In this document: positions 36,443 to 48,158 of the stretch, in pieces
Layout of the letters: each line of letters starts with the position of its first letter
How positions within the stretch are numbered: the stretch's first letter is position 1
NCBI GenBank assembly: GCA_015061055.1
Contig: SUXH01000003.1
Location: forward strand, 112,496-176,495
Length of the DNA stretch: 64,000 bases
Source: Bacteroidales bacterium
GTDB lineage: Bacteria > Bacteroidota > Bacteroidia > Bacteroidales > Muribaculaceae
Direction: 5' to 3'
Notes under the pieces: model-generated
What the model was told of the DNA's origin: nothing
The model's input: the letters and a program-made list of their open reading frames with translations, nothing else
The model's database searches: none
Made by a program: the position numbers and the translations under genes

Positions 36443-37798
36443 CTATTTTTTCAACCAACCATCATATTTAAATTCACAATTTTTCCAGTCATCTTCTATT
36501 TTGACATAAGTCTCTTTCTGTTTTTTAGCTATCCAATTAGCTAAAATAGAAGACTTTGCTTTTTCTTCATATAATGTTTTTATTGTTTGATAGTCATCTT
36601 TCAAATTAGCTTTATGTCCTTCTATTCTATTTGTTAATTTAACTATAACTACTACTTCTCGATCAGTTTTTGCATCTCGCATAATAAATGGCTCTGAAAT
36701 TTGATTTACTTGCAATGTATCAACAACCTTTGCTATTTCTTGAGGCAAATCACCCATTTCAAACTTTGTTGAAGAAGTTCCTCTTTTTGTGTTTACCATA
36801 ATTCCTTTATTGTTCTTAGAATCCTTATCTTGTGACACATATTGAGTTGCTTCCTCAAATGTAAACTTATTAGCTCCAATATCCTTTCTAAGAGAATCTA
36901 ATCTATTTAAAGATTCAATAAGGTCCTTTTCCGACACCTTTGGTCGTAATATTATGTGGCGAGTATTTACCCTATCACCTCGTTTTTCTATTAATTGAAT
37001 AATATGAAAGCCATATTCTGTTTCAACAATTTTTGAAGCCTTCTTAGGGTCATTTAAATTAAATGCAACATTTGCATATTCAGGGACTAACTCTCCCTTA
37101 CCCAAAAATCCAAGTTCTCCACCATGTACTGACGATGCATCTTCTGAATACAAAATAGCCAATGTTGAAAATTCGCTCTGACCTGAATTAACTTGATTTG
37201 CATAATCACGTAAACGAGCTTTAACATCATCTATCTCTTGTTGTGGAATTACAGGATTCAATTTAATCATTTGTACTTCCACTTGCATTGGAATAAATGG
37301 TATACTATCTTCCGATAAACTTGTATAAAATTTTCGCACATCAGAAGGAGTTGGTTTAACAGATTTAGTTAATTCTTCCTTTACTTGTTGTATTATATAA
37401 CTATTTCTAGTAATTTCAATCAATTGTTCACGTAATTCAGCTATAGGTTTTCTAAAATATTCTTCAACTTTTTCTTTTGAGCCCAAATTCTCAATATAGA
37501 AATTTATACGATAGTCTACTTGTTGCATCACTGTTGCATCACTAACCTCAATGGTATCGATTTTTGCTTGATGTAAAAACAATTTATCAACAGCCAATCG
37601 TTCAGGTATCACACAATAAGGGTTACCATTTATTGGAGTTCTTTCATATTGCATCTGCATATATTGTTCTTCTATCTCCGATTTGTATATAGGTTCATCA
37701 CCTACTACCCATGCAATTTCTTCAACTATATTATTTTGAGCGTTTATTTGAAATAAACCACCTAATATTATACCTACTAATAATAATTTTGATTTCAC
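36443..37798 (-). CDS. surA: Periplasmic peptidyl-prolyl isomerase, SurA-like
   Basis: A 451-residue exported chaperone/isomerase. It starts with GTG at 37798 and a signal peptide (LLLVGIILGGLFQINAQ). The N-terminal chaperone domain contains EEIAWVVGDEPIYKSEIEEQ, as in SurA, followed by two PpiC rotamase domains (about 175-275 with GGELGFLGKGELVPEYANVA, and about 285-395). SurA escorts unfolded outer-membrane proteins across the periplasm. It lies after a second PpiC protein and before the OstA-like gene, so outer-membrane protein and LPS delivery are grouped. A structured leader lies upstream. Confidence 0.85.
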   Translation of the reverse strand: MKSKLLLVGIILGGLFQINAQNNIVEEIAWVVGDEPIYKSEIEEQYMQMQYERTPINGNPYCVIPERLAVDKLFLHQAKIDTIEVSDATVMQQVDYRINFYIENLGSKEKVEEYFRKPIAELREQLIEITRNSYIIQQVKEELTKSVKPTPSDVRKFYTSLSEDSIPFIPMQVEVQMIKLNPVIPQQEIDDVKARLRDYANQVNSGQSEFSTLAILYSEDASSVHGGELGFLGKGELVPEYANVAFNLNDPKKASKIVETEYGFHIIQLIEKRGDRVNTRHIILRPKVSEKDLIESLNRLDSLRKDIGANKFTFEEATQYVSQDKDSKNNKGIMVNTKRGTSSTKFEMGDLPQEIAKVVDTLQVNQISEPFIMRDAKTDREVVVIVKLTNRIEGHKANLKDDYQTIKTLYEEKAKSSILANWIAKKQKETYVKIEDDWKNCEFKYDGWLKK

Positions 37799-37830
37799 TT
37801 TTATATACTTTAATTATGTTATCACTTAAC

Positions 37831-37870
37831 ACGAATTGATTGCCCGAATTACTCGGACAATCAATCTCGT
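37831..37870 (-). promoter_or_regulatory. Structured 5' leader hairpin before surA
   Basis: A 40-nt imperfect inverted repeat with paired blocks ACGA, TTGATTG and CCGA around a 5-nt loop. It lies 33 nt before the GTG start and downstream of the candidate promoter at 37892, so it would be in the surA leader. It lacks a T-run, so a simple terminator is unlikely. Confidence 0.5.
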
Positions 37871-37891
37871 ATAATCCTTTAATTCTATATG

Positions 37892-37926
37892 CAAATTTAA
37901 TAGGAATTATTGTATTTTTCAGCAAA
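37892..37926 (-). promoter_or_regulatory. Candidate promoter of surA
   Basis: On the minus strand TAAATTTG (37899-37892) matches TAnnTTTG. TTTG (37926-37923) is 23 nt upstream, slightly longer than usual. Confidence 0.45.
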
Positions 37927-37991
37927 AATGTATTAAAACATATCTAAATTATCCTTTTTTAATATAATAACGTATCTTTTGCATATAAAAT

Positions 37992-39920
37992 TTATCCTTT
38001 TACCAACTTTAATACCTTCTTATTTATCTTTACTTTATATTTTGATTTTAAGTCTTTTATCCATTGCTTTTCAAGATAATTCTGATAATCAGTTGTTACT
38101 TGACCTCTGACGTCTGCTGCCTCTTCTGGCTGTTCGATTAATTTCCCTTCTAAAATAAAATAGTTCTTATATTTTTTATCTGGCTCAGCCTTCTCACCAT
38201 TAAACACTAATTCATCTACAAATCTATTATCACCTTTAGATGTCAAATGTCTTTCAATCTTAATATTCCTACGGAACTTTTTATGCAATGCAGTTGCTAC
38301 AGTATCTCCCCCAAGTGATTTCATATATTCTTTCACTTCATTTTCAATTGAATCATTTAAAGAAAAGACTATTAATCCCTTAAACTTAGGCTGTTCCCAC
38401 ACTGTATACTTTGACTTATTCTTATTAAAATAATTTTCTAATCCTTCTTTGTCGCTACTTGATTTATCCCATACCTTTTTATTACTTATTTCAAATAATA
38501 ATAAACCCTCTTTGTACTCATTAAGTAAATTGGCATATTCAGGATACTTATTAGCCAAATTATCTTTCTCATAATTAAGAAGAGTTTCATTTATTACATT
38601 ATCTACACTTTTTCTTACATAATTACGTCCTTGCTCAACACCTAAATGTAATTTAGGACTCCAAGTTTTTGCAATATCAGATACAAGAACTTCACCTCCT
38701 TTATAGGAAAATACTGGTATCTTCGAACTTTGCATAGTAGTTACAAAAACACTATCAAATCCATTCTTAGATAATAAAGTTTCAATTTCAGATTCAAATT
38801 TTAGATTTTCATTATAACCTAACTCCTTTTTCAAATCCTCAATCTTCATATTTTGAATTACTTCGCTACGATCATCTCTATTTACAATTGCAAGTATATC
38901 GTCTTTTACATCTTCGTAATCACCTAATGGTTTATATTCCAACACCTTAACAATATGCACTCCATATTCTGCTTTTGATGGCTCTGAAATCTCTCCTACA
39001 CGTGTGATAATCATTTTATCTTCAATAGCTTTTACCAATTGACCAGCACCAAACCATCCTAATTCACCACCATTATTACCCGAGCGTTTGTCATCTGAGA
39101 ACTCTTTCGCTATTTCAGCGAAATCAGCACCATTCTTCAATAAATTATAAACTGAATCTACCGATGAATTTACAGCATTTATATTAGTTGAATCAATTTC
39201 ATTAAATTTCCTCTTATAAGTTTTTACTATATGAGCCACTCTATATTTACCAGTAATATAATTCTCCCCCGTCACTTTTATAAGGTGATAGCCAAAAGCA
39301 GTTTTAACAACATCCGAAACTTTCCCAACAGACGTACGATATGAAGCATCTTCAAATTCATAAGGGTACTTACCAACCCACATTAACCCAAGGTCACCAC
39401 CTTTCTCTGCCGAATAATGATCTGAAGAATATTTCTTCGCTAATTCGCCAAAATCTTCTCCTGATAGAACGCAATTTCTTATACTATCCATCTTAGATTC
39501 ATTTTCTGGTAATGGAGGCATCATAATATGACTTACATACAAATTTTTCTTCATTCGTTCATAAGCCTCTTTTGCAAATGGTTCTGTATATTTTTCACTA
39601 TTCAAATAAGGTTTAATTAATTCAGCCTTATGACCATTAAATTCCTTCACAAATGATGAAAGAGTATCCAATCCTGTTGCTTCTGCCTCAGCAACCTTTA
39701 ATTTATACACAACAAATCTGTCAACATAATTCTCTAATGATTCCTTTTCAATCTGTTGTTTATTATTTTTATGATACATATATTCAAACTCCGACAACTT
39801 AACATCCTTCCCATTTACTGTCATAAGAATTGGATCTTCTGTTGCATTTGCATTCATTGAGAATGCAACTAAAGCGCTCAAAAATAATTTATTTCTCATA
39901 TTATTTAATTTCAATATCAT
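37992..39920 (-). CDS. Periplasmic PpiC-type peptidyl-prolyl isomerase, 642 aa
   Basis: A second exported isomerase. A signal peptide ends near SMNANA (residue 27; start at ATG 39920, or at the inner ATG 39899, which gives a more typical signal). Two PpiC domains follow: about 125-220 (GGDLGLMWVGKYPYEFEDAS) and about 235-340 (GGELGWFGAGQLVKAIEDK). The C-terminal 300 residues form a helical SurA/PpiD-like chaperone region with no third rotamase. It should assist folding of outer-membrane and periplasmic proteins. It is followed by surA after 193 nt and preceded by guaB. Confidence 0.82.
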   Translation of the reverse strand: MILKLNNMRNKLFLSALVAFSMNANATEDPILMTVNGKDVKLSEFEYMYHKNNKQQIEKESLENYVDRFVVYKLKVAEAEATGLDTLSSFVKEFNGHKAELIKPYLNSEKYTEPFAKEAYERMKKNLYVSHIMMPPLPENESKMDSIRNCVLSGEDFGELAKKYSSDHYSAEKGGDLGLMWVGKYPYEFEDASYRTSVGKVSDVVKTAFGYHLIKVTGENYITGKYRVAHIVKTYKRKFNEIDSTNINAVNSSVDSVYNLLKNGADFAEIAKEFSDDKRSGNNGGELGWFGAGQLVKAIEDKMIITRVGEISEPSKAEYGVHIVKVLEYKPLGDYEDVKDDILAIVNRDDRSEVIQNMKIEDLKKELGYNENLKFESEIETLLSKNGFDSVFVTTMQSSKIPVFSYKGGEVLVSDIAKTWSPKLHLGVEQGRNYVRKSVDNVINETLLNYEKDNLANKYPEYANLLNEYKEGLLLFEISNKKVWDKSSSDKEGLENYFNKNKSKYTVWEQPKFKGLIVFSLNDSIENEVKEYMKSLGGDTVATALHKKFRRNIKIERHLTSKGDNRFVDELVFNGEKAEPDKKYKNYFILEGKLIEQPEEAADVRGQVTTDYQNYLEKQWIKDLKSKYKVKINKKVLKLVKG

Positions 39921-39938
39921 TATGTTAATATATTATTA

Positions 39939-39971
39939 ACGGCAGATATAATATAAAATTATATCTACCGT
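39939..39971 (-). terminator. Terminator of guaB
   Basis: 14-nt arms ACGGTAGATATAAT and ATTATATCTGCCGT on the minus strand (one G-U pair) around a 5-nt loop, 22 nt after the guaB stop. No long T-run follows, only TAATAATATATT. Confidence 0.55.
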
Positions 39972-39993
39972 AATATTTTTATTAAATTCTTTT

Positions 39994-41527
<1,534 letters not shown>

Positions 41528-41606
41528 CAGAATTTATATCTAATGTATATTTTTGGCCAAAATACATAAAAAAGTGAAACCTAAATTTTAGTCCCTCTAA
41601 TATTCA

Positions 41607-43793
41607 TTAAATACCCATTTCCGATAAAAATTTTATCTTGAGCAATTTAATTTCTTCATCTGAATATACGCTGCCAAATTCATCTAAAGCTAAATCAAAA
41701 TCATCATCCTCGGTTTCTCTAAAATAATCTATTACTTCTTCCTGATCTTCTTCGTCCATTATTTGATTCAAGTAATAACTAATATTAATTTTGGTTCCAG
41801 AACGTACAATTGACTCTATTTCATCTATCAAATCAGCAAATTCCATACATTTTGAGCGAGCTAATTCATCGAGTGGAATTTGTCGATCAATCCCTTGTAT
41901 AATCTCAAGACGCGGTTTACTCTTATTGGGAACCGTTCTAATCCATAAATCTTCAGGACGTTCTATTTCATTTTCTTCCACATGTCTTTTTATAAGTTCC
42001 AAAAACTCATCTCCATAGCGTTTTGCCTTTCCACCTGCACCAACTCCTGGAATTTTTTGCAATTCATCCAATGTAATAGGATAAGTTGTCGCCATAGATT
42101 CAAGAGAAGGATCTTGAAATATTACATAAGGTGGCAAATTTAATTTTCTTGCAACTTTTTTCCGTAAATCTTTTAACATTGAAAATAACACCGGATCAAC
42201 AGCGCTTGTCATTCCACTTCTCATTTGAATTCCACTATCACAGTCACTATAATCTCTATCTTCTACAATTCGGAATGAGGTAGGTTTTTCGAGGAACTTA
42301 CGCCCTGTCTCTGTAATTTTCAACAAACCATAATTCTCAATATCTCGTGTTATATATCCAGCTATTACAGCTTGTCTTATAACTGTATTTAACAACTTAT
42401 CATCGATGTCATCTTTCACACCATAGATTTCAAGTTCATTATGTTTATATAATTTTATATCATTTGTCAACTTGCCTTTTAGCACGTCGATCACATATCC
42501 AGCTTTATACTTCTCCTTAAGTGCGACAATAGCTTCAAGAACAGCACACAATTCATCTGTTGCATCAATCAGTTTTTTTGGATTCAGACAATTATCACAA
42601 TTTCCGCAATTATCTTCCTCAAAATCTTCACCAAAATAATGTAATAATATTTTTCTCCGACAAAGAGATGATTCTGCATATGACGCCGTTTCTAACAACA
42701 ATTGTTTGCCAATCTCTTGTTCCACTACAGGCTTTCCTTGCATAAACTTCTCTAATTTAAGCAAGTCCTTATTAGTATAGAATGTAACACACTGTCCCTC
42801 ACCTCCATCTCTACCAGCTCTACCGGTTTCTTGGTAATAGCCTTCAAGACTTTTGGGTATATCATAATGAATTACATAACGCACATCAGGTTTATCAATC
42901 CCCATACCAAAAGCAATGGTGGCAACAATAACATCTACTTTCTCATGTAAAAATGCATCTTGGTTTTCAGAACGAGTTGCACTATCCATTCCCGCATGAT
43001 AAGGTAAAGCTTTTATTTCATTGACAACAAGTTTTTCAGCAAGTTCTTCAACTGTTTTTCGGCTTAAACAATATATGATTCCCGATTTACCCTCTTGAGA
43101 CTTAATATATTTAACAATATCTATATCTACACTTGTTGTCTTTGGTCGTACTTCGTAATACAAATTCTGACGATTAAAGGATGATTTAAACACCTTTGCA
43201 TCCACCATTCCTAAATTTTTTTGGATATCATGCTGTACTTTAGGAGTTGCCGTTGCGGTTAATGCAATTACCGGTCGATTTCCGATTTCATTTATGATGG
43301 GCCGTATTCTTCTATATTCAGGTCTGAAATCATGTCCCCATTCAGAAATACAATGTGCTTCATCAACAGCATAAAACGAGATCTTGATTGATTTCAAAAA
43401 CTCTATATTTTCCTCTTTTGTCAATGATTCCGGAGCAACATATAATAACTTAGTTATCCCCGATATAACATCTTCCTTAACTTGATCAATTGCTTGGCGA
43501 TTAAGTGACGAATTCAAAAAATGTGCTACACCATCTTTTTCACTAAAATGTCTCATTGCATCAACTTGGTTTTTCATCAATGCAATAAGCGGTGAAATAA
43601 CTATTGCTGTTCCCTCCATAATAAGTGATGGTAATTGATAGCAAAGCGACTTACCTCCACCAGTAGGCATTAACACAAATGTATCTTTTTCATTTAAAAG
43701 ATTTATCATTATCTCCTCTTGATTTCCTTTAAATGAATCAAATCCAAAATTTTTCTTAAGTTCTTTTGCTAACAATTCACTTTTACTTATCAT
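41607..43793 (-). CDS. recQ: ATP-dependent DNA helicase RecQ
   Basis: A 3'-5' DNA helicase for recombination and fork repair. The 728-residue protein (ATG at 43793; a TTG extension exists) has the SF2 motifs MPTGGGKSLCYQ, VDEAHCISEWGHDFRPEY and IATIAFGMGIDKPDVR. The zinc-binding domain CRRKILLHYFGE...CGNCDNC is intact, then a winged-helix RQC domain, and an HRDC domain near 530-600 (DLRKKVARKLNLPPYVIF). An acidic C-terminal extension of about 110 residues follows, as in other Bacteroidales RecQ. It lies 70 nt downstream of clpX. Confidence 0.95.
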   Translation of the reverse strand: MISKSELLAKELKKNFGFDSFKGNQEEIMINLLNEKDTFVLMPTGGGKSLCYQLPSLIMEGTAIVISPLIALMKNQVDAMRHFSEKDGVAHFLNSSLNRQAIDQVKEDVISGITKLLYVAPESLTKEENIEFLKSIKISFYAVDEAHCISEWGHDFRPEYRRIRPIINEIGNRPVIALTATATPKVQHDIQKNLGMVDAKVFKSSFNRQNLYYEVRPKTTSVDIDIVKYIKSQEGKSGIIYCLSRKTVEELAEKLVVNEIKALPYHAGMDSATRSENQDAFLHEKVDVIVATIAFGMGIDKPDVRYVIHYDIPKSLEGYYQETGRAGRDGGEGQCVTFYTNKDLLKLEKFMQGKPVVEQEIGKQLLLETASYAESSLCRRKILLHYFGEDFEEDNCGNCDNCLNPKKLIDATDELCAVLEAIVALKEKYKAGYVIDVLKGKLTNDIKLYKHNELEIYGVKDDIDDKLLNTVIRQAVIAGYITRDIENYGLLKITETGRKFLEKPTSFRIVEDRDYSDCDSGIQMRSGMTSAVDPVLFSMLKDLRKKVARKLNLPPYVIFQDPSLESMATTYPITLDELQKIPGVGAGGKAKRYGDEFLELIKRHVEENEIERPEDLWIRTVPNKSKPRLEIIQGIDRQIPLDELARSKCMEFADLIDEIESIVRSGTKINISYYLNQIMDEEDQEEVIDYFRETEDDDFDLALDEFGSVYSDEEIKLLKIKFLSEMGI

Positions 43794-43863
43794 AGCAATA
43801 TAGTTTTGGGTCAAGCAATCATTTAACAAATATAGTAATTATTACTCAATAAAACAACAAACT

Positions 43864-45105
43864 TTAAGAGAACTCTTTTGATAATTCAAAATTTGCCTTC
43901 ATAAGTTGTTCCTTTGCATATTGTTTTGTTACAACAAATTTCTTTTCATTAGATGTAGGTAACTCGAACATTGCATCAATCATTATAGACTCAACAATTG
44001 AACGCAATCCTCGAGCTCCAAGTTGATATTCTATAGCTTTATCAACAACATATTCAAGAGCATCTTCCTCATACGACAATTCCACACCATCCATCTCAAA
44101 CATTTTTTTATATTGCTTCACTATCGCATTCTTCGGTTCAGTTAAAATTCGTAATAATGCTGTTCTATCCAATGGTTCAAGATTTGTCAAAATTGGTAAA
44201 CGTCCAATTATTTCAGGTATCAAACCATAGGATTTCAAATCTTGTGGAGCAACATAATGCAACAAACGTTCTCTATCTACTTTTTGCTGTTGACTATTTT
44301 TTGCATATCCTACCACATGCTGATTAAGTCTTAATGCAATCTTTCGTTCAATACCTTCAAATGCTCCACCACATATAAATAATATATTCTTTGTATCAAC
44401 CGGTATCATTTTTTGATCGGGGTGTTTCCTTCCTCCCTGTGGCGGAACATTCACAACAGAACCTTCAAGAAGTTTGAGCAAACCTTGTTGTACACCTTCC
44501 CCACTCACATCTCGGGTTATAGATGGATTATCTCCTTTTCTTGCAATTTTATCAATTTCATCAATAAATACGATTCCTCTTTCTGCCGCTTTTACATCAT
44601 AATCACATGCTTGCAATAATCGCGTCAATAGACTTTCAATATCCTCACCTACATATCCGGCTTCAGTTAGCACAGTTGCATCTACTATAGTAAATGGGAC
44701 TTTCAACAACTTCGCAATTGATTTAGCCAACAATGTTTTACCGGTCCCTGTTGGTCCAACAATTATAATATTTGACTTCTCAATCTCAACATCATCGTCA
44801 TGTTGCTGAGATAATCTCTTATAATGGTTATACACAGCTACCGATAAATATCGTTTTGCCGTTTCTTGACCTATAACATATTGATTAAGATATGCCATAA
44901 TATCCTTCGGTTTTGGCACATCATTCAATACAATGTCAGTTAATCCTACAGACTTGTTTTTATTTAAATATTCATTAGCAATATCGTTTGCATGTTCAGC
45001 ACAATCTGAGCATATACAGCCCTCAGCACCAGGCATTAACAAATCAACTTCCGATGCACTTCGACCGCAAAAGCTACAGTGCATACCATTATTCTTCTTT
45101 GACAT
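43864..45105 (-). CDS. clpX: ATP-dependent protease ATPase subunit ClpX
   Basis: The unfoldase that feeds ClpP, including tmRNA-tagged proteins. The 413-residue protein has the N-terminal zinc-binding domain (C10, C13, C32, C35), Walker A GPTGTGKT near 114, Walker B VFIDEIDK and the pore/ISP2 block [10 protein letters not shown]. The ClpP-docking loop normally carrying IGF appears as VGY in [10 protein letters not shown]. Its ATG lies inside the end of clpP (17-nt overlap), a tight coupling that keeps the two subunits in step. Confidence 0.96.
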   Translation of the reverse strand: MSKKNNGMHCSFCGRSASEVDLLMPGAEGCICSDCAEHANDIANEYLNKNKSVGLTDIVLNDVPKPKDIMAYLNQYVIGQETAKRYLSVAVYNHYKRLSQQHDDDVEIEKSNIIIVGPTGTGKTLLAKSIAKLLKVPFTIVDATVLTEAGYVGEDIESLLTRLLQACDYDVKAAERGIVFIDEIDKIARKGDNPSITRDVSGEGVQQGLLKLLEGSVVNVPPQGGRKHPDQKMIPVDTKNILFICGGAFEGIERKIALRLNQHVVGYAKNSQQQKVDRERLLHYVAPQDLKSYGLIPEIIGRLPILTNLEPLDRTALLRILTEPKNAIVKQYKKMFEMDGVELSYEEDALEYVVDKAIEYQLGARGLRSIVESIMIDAMFELPTSNEKKFVVTKQYAKEQLMKANFELSKEFS

Positions 45106-45796
45106 CTAATCGATTATTTGAACGTTCAAGAACTTTATCTATCATTCCATATTCAGCTGCTTCGATTGCAGTCATCCAATAATCACGATCTGAATTTGCT
45201 GCGACTTTCTCAACTGGCTGACCTGAATGAGCCGAAATTATATCATATAATTCACTCTTCAATTTCAAAATTTCACGTGCAGTAATTTCTATATCTGAAG
45301 CTTGACCTTGTGCTCCTCCAAGAGGTTGATGTATCATAACCCTTGAATGTTTCAATGCAAATCTTTTACCCTTTTCACCTGCCACAAGTAAAACTGCTGC
45401 CATTGAAGCCGCCATACCGGTGCAAATAGTTGAAACATCACTTGATATATATTGCATAGTGTCATATATCCCAAGACCAGCATAAACTATACCTCCTGGA
45501 GAGTTTATATATATTGATACATCTTTGCCAGGATCAGAAGAATCCAAATATAATAGTTGTGCTTGTATAACATTTGCTGTATAATCATCAATCTGTGTCC
45601 CTAAGAAAATAATACGATCCATCATCAAACGTGAGAACACATCCATTTGTGCTACGTTTAATTTTCGTTCTTCTATAATTGTTGGAGATATATAACTATC
45701 TGTTATCAGTTGACTTGTATAACTTGCATACTGATCAAAAGCCAACCCATTCATGCCTTTATGCTTTACAGCAAAATCTCTAAAATCGTTTTTCAT
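45089..45796 (-). CDS. clpP: ATP-dependent Clp protease proteolytic subunit
   Basis: The barrel-shaped serine protease partner of ClpX. The catalytic triad is Ser131 ([10 protein letters not shown]), His156 (MIHQPLGG) and Asp205 (SDRDYWM); the spacings 25 and 49 equal those of E. coli ClpP. The 235 residues include a longer N-terminal propeptide region, as is usual in Bacteroidetes. A trigger-factor gene, often found just upstream, is absent from this window. TATCTTTG on the minus strand (45847-45840) is a possible -7 box. Confidence 0.96.
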   Translation of the reverse strand: MKNDFRDFAVKHKGMNGLAFDQYASYTSQLITDSYISPTIIEERKLNVAQMDVFSRLMMDRIIFLGTQIDDYTANVIQAQLLYLDSSDPGKDVSIYINSPGGIVYAGLGIYDTMQYISSDVSTICTGMAASMAAVLLVAGEKGKRFALKHSRVMIHQPLGGAQGQASDIEITAREILKLKSELYDIISAHSGQPVEKVAANSDRDYWMTAIEAAEYGMIDKVLERSNNRLDVKEE

Positions 45797-45908
45797 ACTG
45801 TTTAGTGTCTAAATTTAAACAACAAATAAAATTTCTATTCAAAGATACTATTTTTTATTGTAACTAAAAAAAACTCCTCAATAAATATCAAATTTAACAC
45901 ATTATTAA

Positions 45909-45946
45909 TAAATAGGTGTTGGATATATTAACCCAACACCTATTTA
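45909..45946 (-). terminator. Terminator of the lpxD-lpxC/fabZ-lpxA operon
   Basis: AATAGGTGTTGG and CCAACACCTATT arms (12 bp, extended by flanking A-T pairs) around a short AT loop, 22 nt after the lpxA stop. Confidence 0.8.
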
Positions 45947-45967
45947 CCTCAATTATTCTTCATCTAA

Positions 45968-46744
45968 TTAATAATAACCTCTAATAATACCACGCTTAGA
46001 ATTACGAACAAACATTATTATTTCATCTCTTTCTTTGCTTGCTGGCAATTCAGCTTCAATTCTGTCAATCGCATCACTATTATTCAGTCCAGACAAATAC
46101 AAATATCTGTATATTTCTTGTATCTCACTGATTTGCTCATTTGTAAATCCTCTACGACGTAATCCTATTGAGTTTATTCCGGCATAAGATACAGGCAAAC
46201 GACCAGCCTTTACAAATGGTGGAATATCTTTATTTACCAACGAACCACCTTGCAACATTACATGTTGACCAATGTGTGTAAATTGATGAATCAAAGCACC
46301 ACCACCGATAACAGCATTATCATCTATTATAACTTCGCCTGCCACTTGCACTGAGTTTGACATAATCACATTATCGCCCAATATACTATCATGCGCAACG
46401 TGACAATACGCCATAATTAAGCAATTATTACCCACCACAGTTTTTCCTTTAGATGCAGTTCCACGATTTATTGTTACACATTCACGAATAACAGTATTAT
46501 CTCCGATTATGGCTACTGAATCTTCTCCTTTAAATTTCAAGTCTTGTGGCACTCCGGAAATGACAGCACCCGAATGTATAACACAATTTTTACCAATTCT
46601 CGCACCTTCTAATATAGTAACATTGCTTCCTATTCTCGTTCCTTCACCAATCTCAACGTTTTGGTCAATAGTTACAAACGGGTCTATGACAACATTTGAA
46701 GCAATTTTTGCTGCAGGATGCACATAAGCTAATGGTTGTTTCAT
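45968..46744 (-). CDS. lpxA: UDP-N-acetylglucosamine acyltransferase
   Basis: First enzyme of lipid A synthesis: it transfers a hydroxyacyl chain from ACP to UDP-GlcNAc. The 258-residue protein is a left-handed beta helix of hexapeptide repeats (IDPFVTIDQNVEIGEGTRIG and onwards), with the catalytic His in CHVAHDSILG near residue 123 and a helical C-terminal domain. Length matches the family. It is the last gene of the lpxD, lpxC-fabZ, lpxA unit, 24 nt after lpxC-fabZ. Confidence 0.95.
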   Translation of the reverse strand: MKQPLAYVHPAAKIASNVVIDPFVTIDQNVEIGEGTRIGSNVTILEGARIGKNCVIHSGAVISGVPQDLKFKGEDSVAIIGDNTVIRECVTINRGTASKGKTVVGNNCLIMAYCHVAHDSILGDNVIMSNSVQVAGEVIIDDNAVIGGGALIHQFTHIGQHVMLQGGSLVNKDIPPFVKAGRLPVSYAGINSIGLRRRGFTNEQISEIQEIYRYLYLSGLNNSDAIDRIEAELPASKERDEIIMFVRNSKRGIIRGYY

Positions 46745-46768
46745 CTCAATTCAAATTATAGTTGTTTT

Positions 46769-48151
46769 TTATTTATTCTTCACGATTTGAGCCATAAATT
46801 CTGCTTCTGACACAATTTTCTCACCAACAAAAGCATATCCTTTCATCACAGCACAACCTCTTCTTATTTCAGACATCAGTGAAAGATGAAATACTAAAGT
46901 GTCACCGGGAACAACTTTTTGGCGGAATTTAACATTATCAATTTTCATAAAATAAGTAGAATACTTATTCGGATCATCTACAGTACTTAGTACCAACAAT
47001 CCTCCCACTTGTGCCATAGCCTCAACTTGTAATACTCCCGGCATTACAGGCTCTTGAGGAAAATGCCCCTGAAAGAATGGTTCATTTACCGATACATTTT
47101 TTACACCTACGATATGTGTTTCATCCTTTTCAATAATCTTGTCAACCATCAAGAATGGATAACGATGTGGCAACAATTCTCTAATTCGATTGATATCCAT
47201 TAAAGGAGCTGTATTAGGATTATATATAGGCGCTTGTATTTCTTGACGTTTAATTTCCTTCCTTACTTGTTTCGCGAATGTAGTATTCAATGTATGACCT
47301 GGCTTAACTGCAATAATTCTACCCTTTAATGGTCGACCAATGAGAGCAATATCACCCAATACATCAAGCAATTTATGGCGAGCAGGTTCATTATCAAACA
47401 CCAACGGTTTATTGTTAATATATCCCAACTCATTTACATTCTTATGCGGAACGCCCATCAAATCGGCTAATTTATCAATTGTATCCTGCGACATTGGTGA
47501 GTCATATATTACAATTGCATTATCCAAATCACCTCCTTTAATAAGGTTGTTGCTTACCAATGGTTCTACTTCTCTCACAAAGACAAATGTGCGACTAGCA
47601 GCAATTTCGGTTTTAAAATTTTCCAAACTTGTGAGCATTGCAAACTGATTTGATAGAACAGGAGATTTGAATTCTATCATCGTTTCAATAGAAAAATCGT
47701 CATCTGGCAATGCTATTAAAGAGGCACCCGTCTTTTCATCAACAACCTCCATTTTTTTCTTTACAATATAGTAGTCTTTCTCTTCTGGCAATTCCTCATA
47801 ACCTACTTCATCTATTTTTTCAGCATATTCAATTGCACTACCATCAAGAATAGGTAATTCTGGAGCATCCACTTCAATTAAGCAGTTATCAACTCCTGCT
47901 GCATACAAAGCAGCTAAAGAATGTTCTATTGTGCTTATCTTAACATCACCTTTCGCTATAACTGTACCACGTTGTGTTTCTACTACATTTTCAGCAACCG
48001 CATCAACTATAGGAGCATCCGGCAAGTCAATTCTTTTAAATTTATAACCATAACCAACTGGTGCGGGGTTAAAAGTTGCACAAATCTGCAATCCTGTATG
48101 CAACCCCTTTCCACTCACTTGGAATGATGACTTTAAAGTTCGTTGTTTCAT
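46769..48151 (-). CDS. lpxC-fabZ: Bifunctional LpxC deacetylase and FabZ dehydratase
   Basis: A fusion of 460 residues. The N-terminal part (about 1-300) is LpxC, the zinc deacetylase that commits UDP-acyl-GlcNAc to lipid A: its ligands lie in TIEHSLAAL and ARHKLLDVLGD, with the GHTLN loop. The C-terminal part (about 310-460) is FabZ, the hydroxyacyl-ACP dehydratase, with the catalytic His in HRYPFLMVDK...GHFPQEPVMPGVLQ and Glu in VEAMAQ. The fusion joins two enzymes that compete for the hydroxyacyl pool and is normal in Bacteroidetes. ATG at 48151; a TTG extension would overlap lpxD. Confidence 0.95.
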   Translation of the reverse strand: MKQRTLKSSFQVSGKGLHTGLQICATFNPAPVGYGYKFKRIDLPDAPIVDAVAENVVETQRGTVIAKGDVKISTIEHSLAALYAAGVDNCLIEVDAPELPILDGSAIEYAEKIDEVGYEELPEEKDYYIVKKKMEVVDEKTGASLIALPDDDFSIETMIEFKSPVLSNQFAMLTSLENFKTEIAASRTFVFVREVEPLVSNNLIKGGDLDNAIVIYDSPMSQDTIDKLADLMGVPHKNVNELGYINNKPLVFDNEPARHKLLDVLGDIALIGRPLKGRIIAVKPGHTLNTTFAKQVRKEIKRQEIQAPIYNPNTAPLMDINRIRELLPHRYPFLMVDKIIEKDETHIVGVKNVSVNEPFFQGHFPQEPVMPGVLQVEAMAQVGGLLVLSTVDDPNKYSTYFMKIDNVKFRQKVVPGDTLVFHLSLMSEIRRGCAVMKGYAFVGEKIVSEAEFMAQIVKNK

Positions 48152-48158
48152 TTTTCTA

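Noticed and set aside
37731..37925. 64-codon minus-strand ORF overlapping the surA start
   Set aside because: It is out of frame with surA, runs through the leader hairpin and has no domain. The surA GTG start with its signal peptide explains the region better.
43794..43829. Extended TTG start for recQ (and similar TTG extensions of mutL, the OstA-like gene, lpxC-fabZ, the serine hydrolase and YtxH)
   Set aside because: In each case a nearby in-frame ATG gives a better gap or signal peptide. TTG was accepted only where no ATG fits, as in the PlsC-like and U32 genes.
47340..47648. 102-codon plus-strand ORF within lpxC-fabZ
   Set aside because: A shadow of a core gene with conserved motifs on the other strand.
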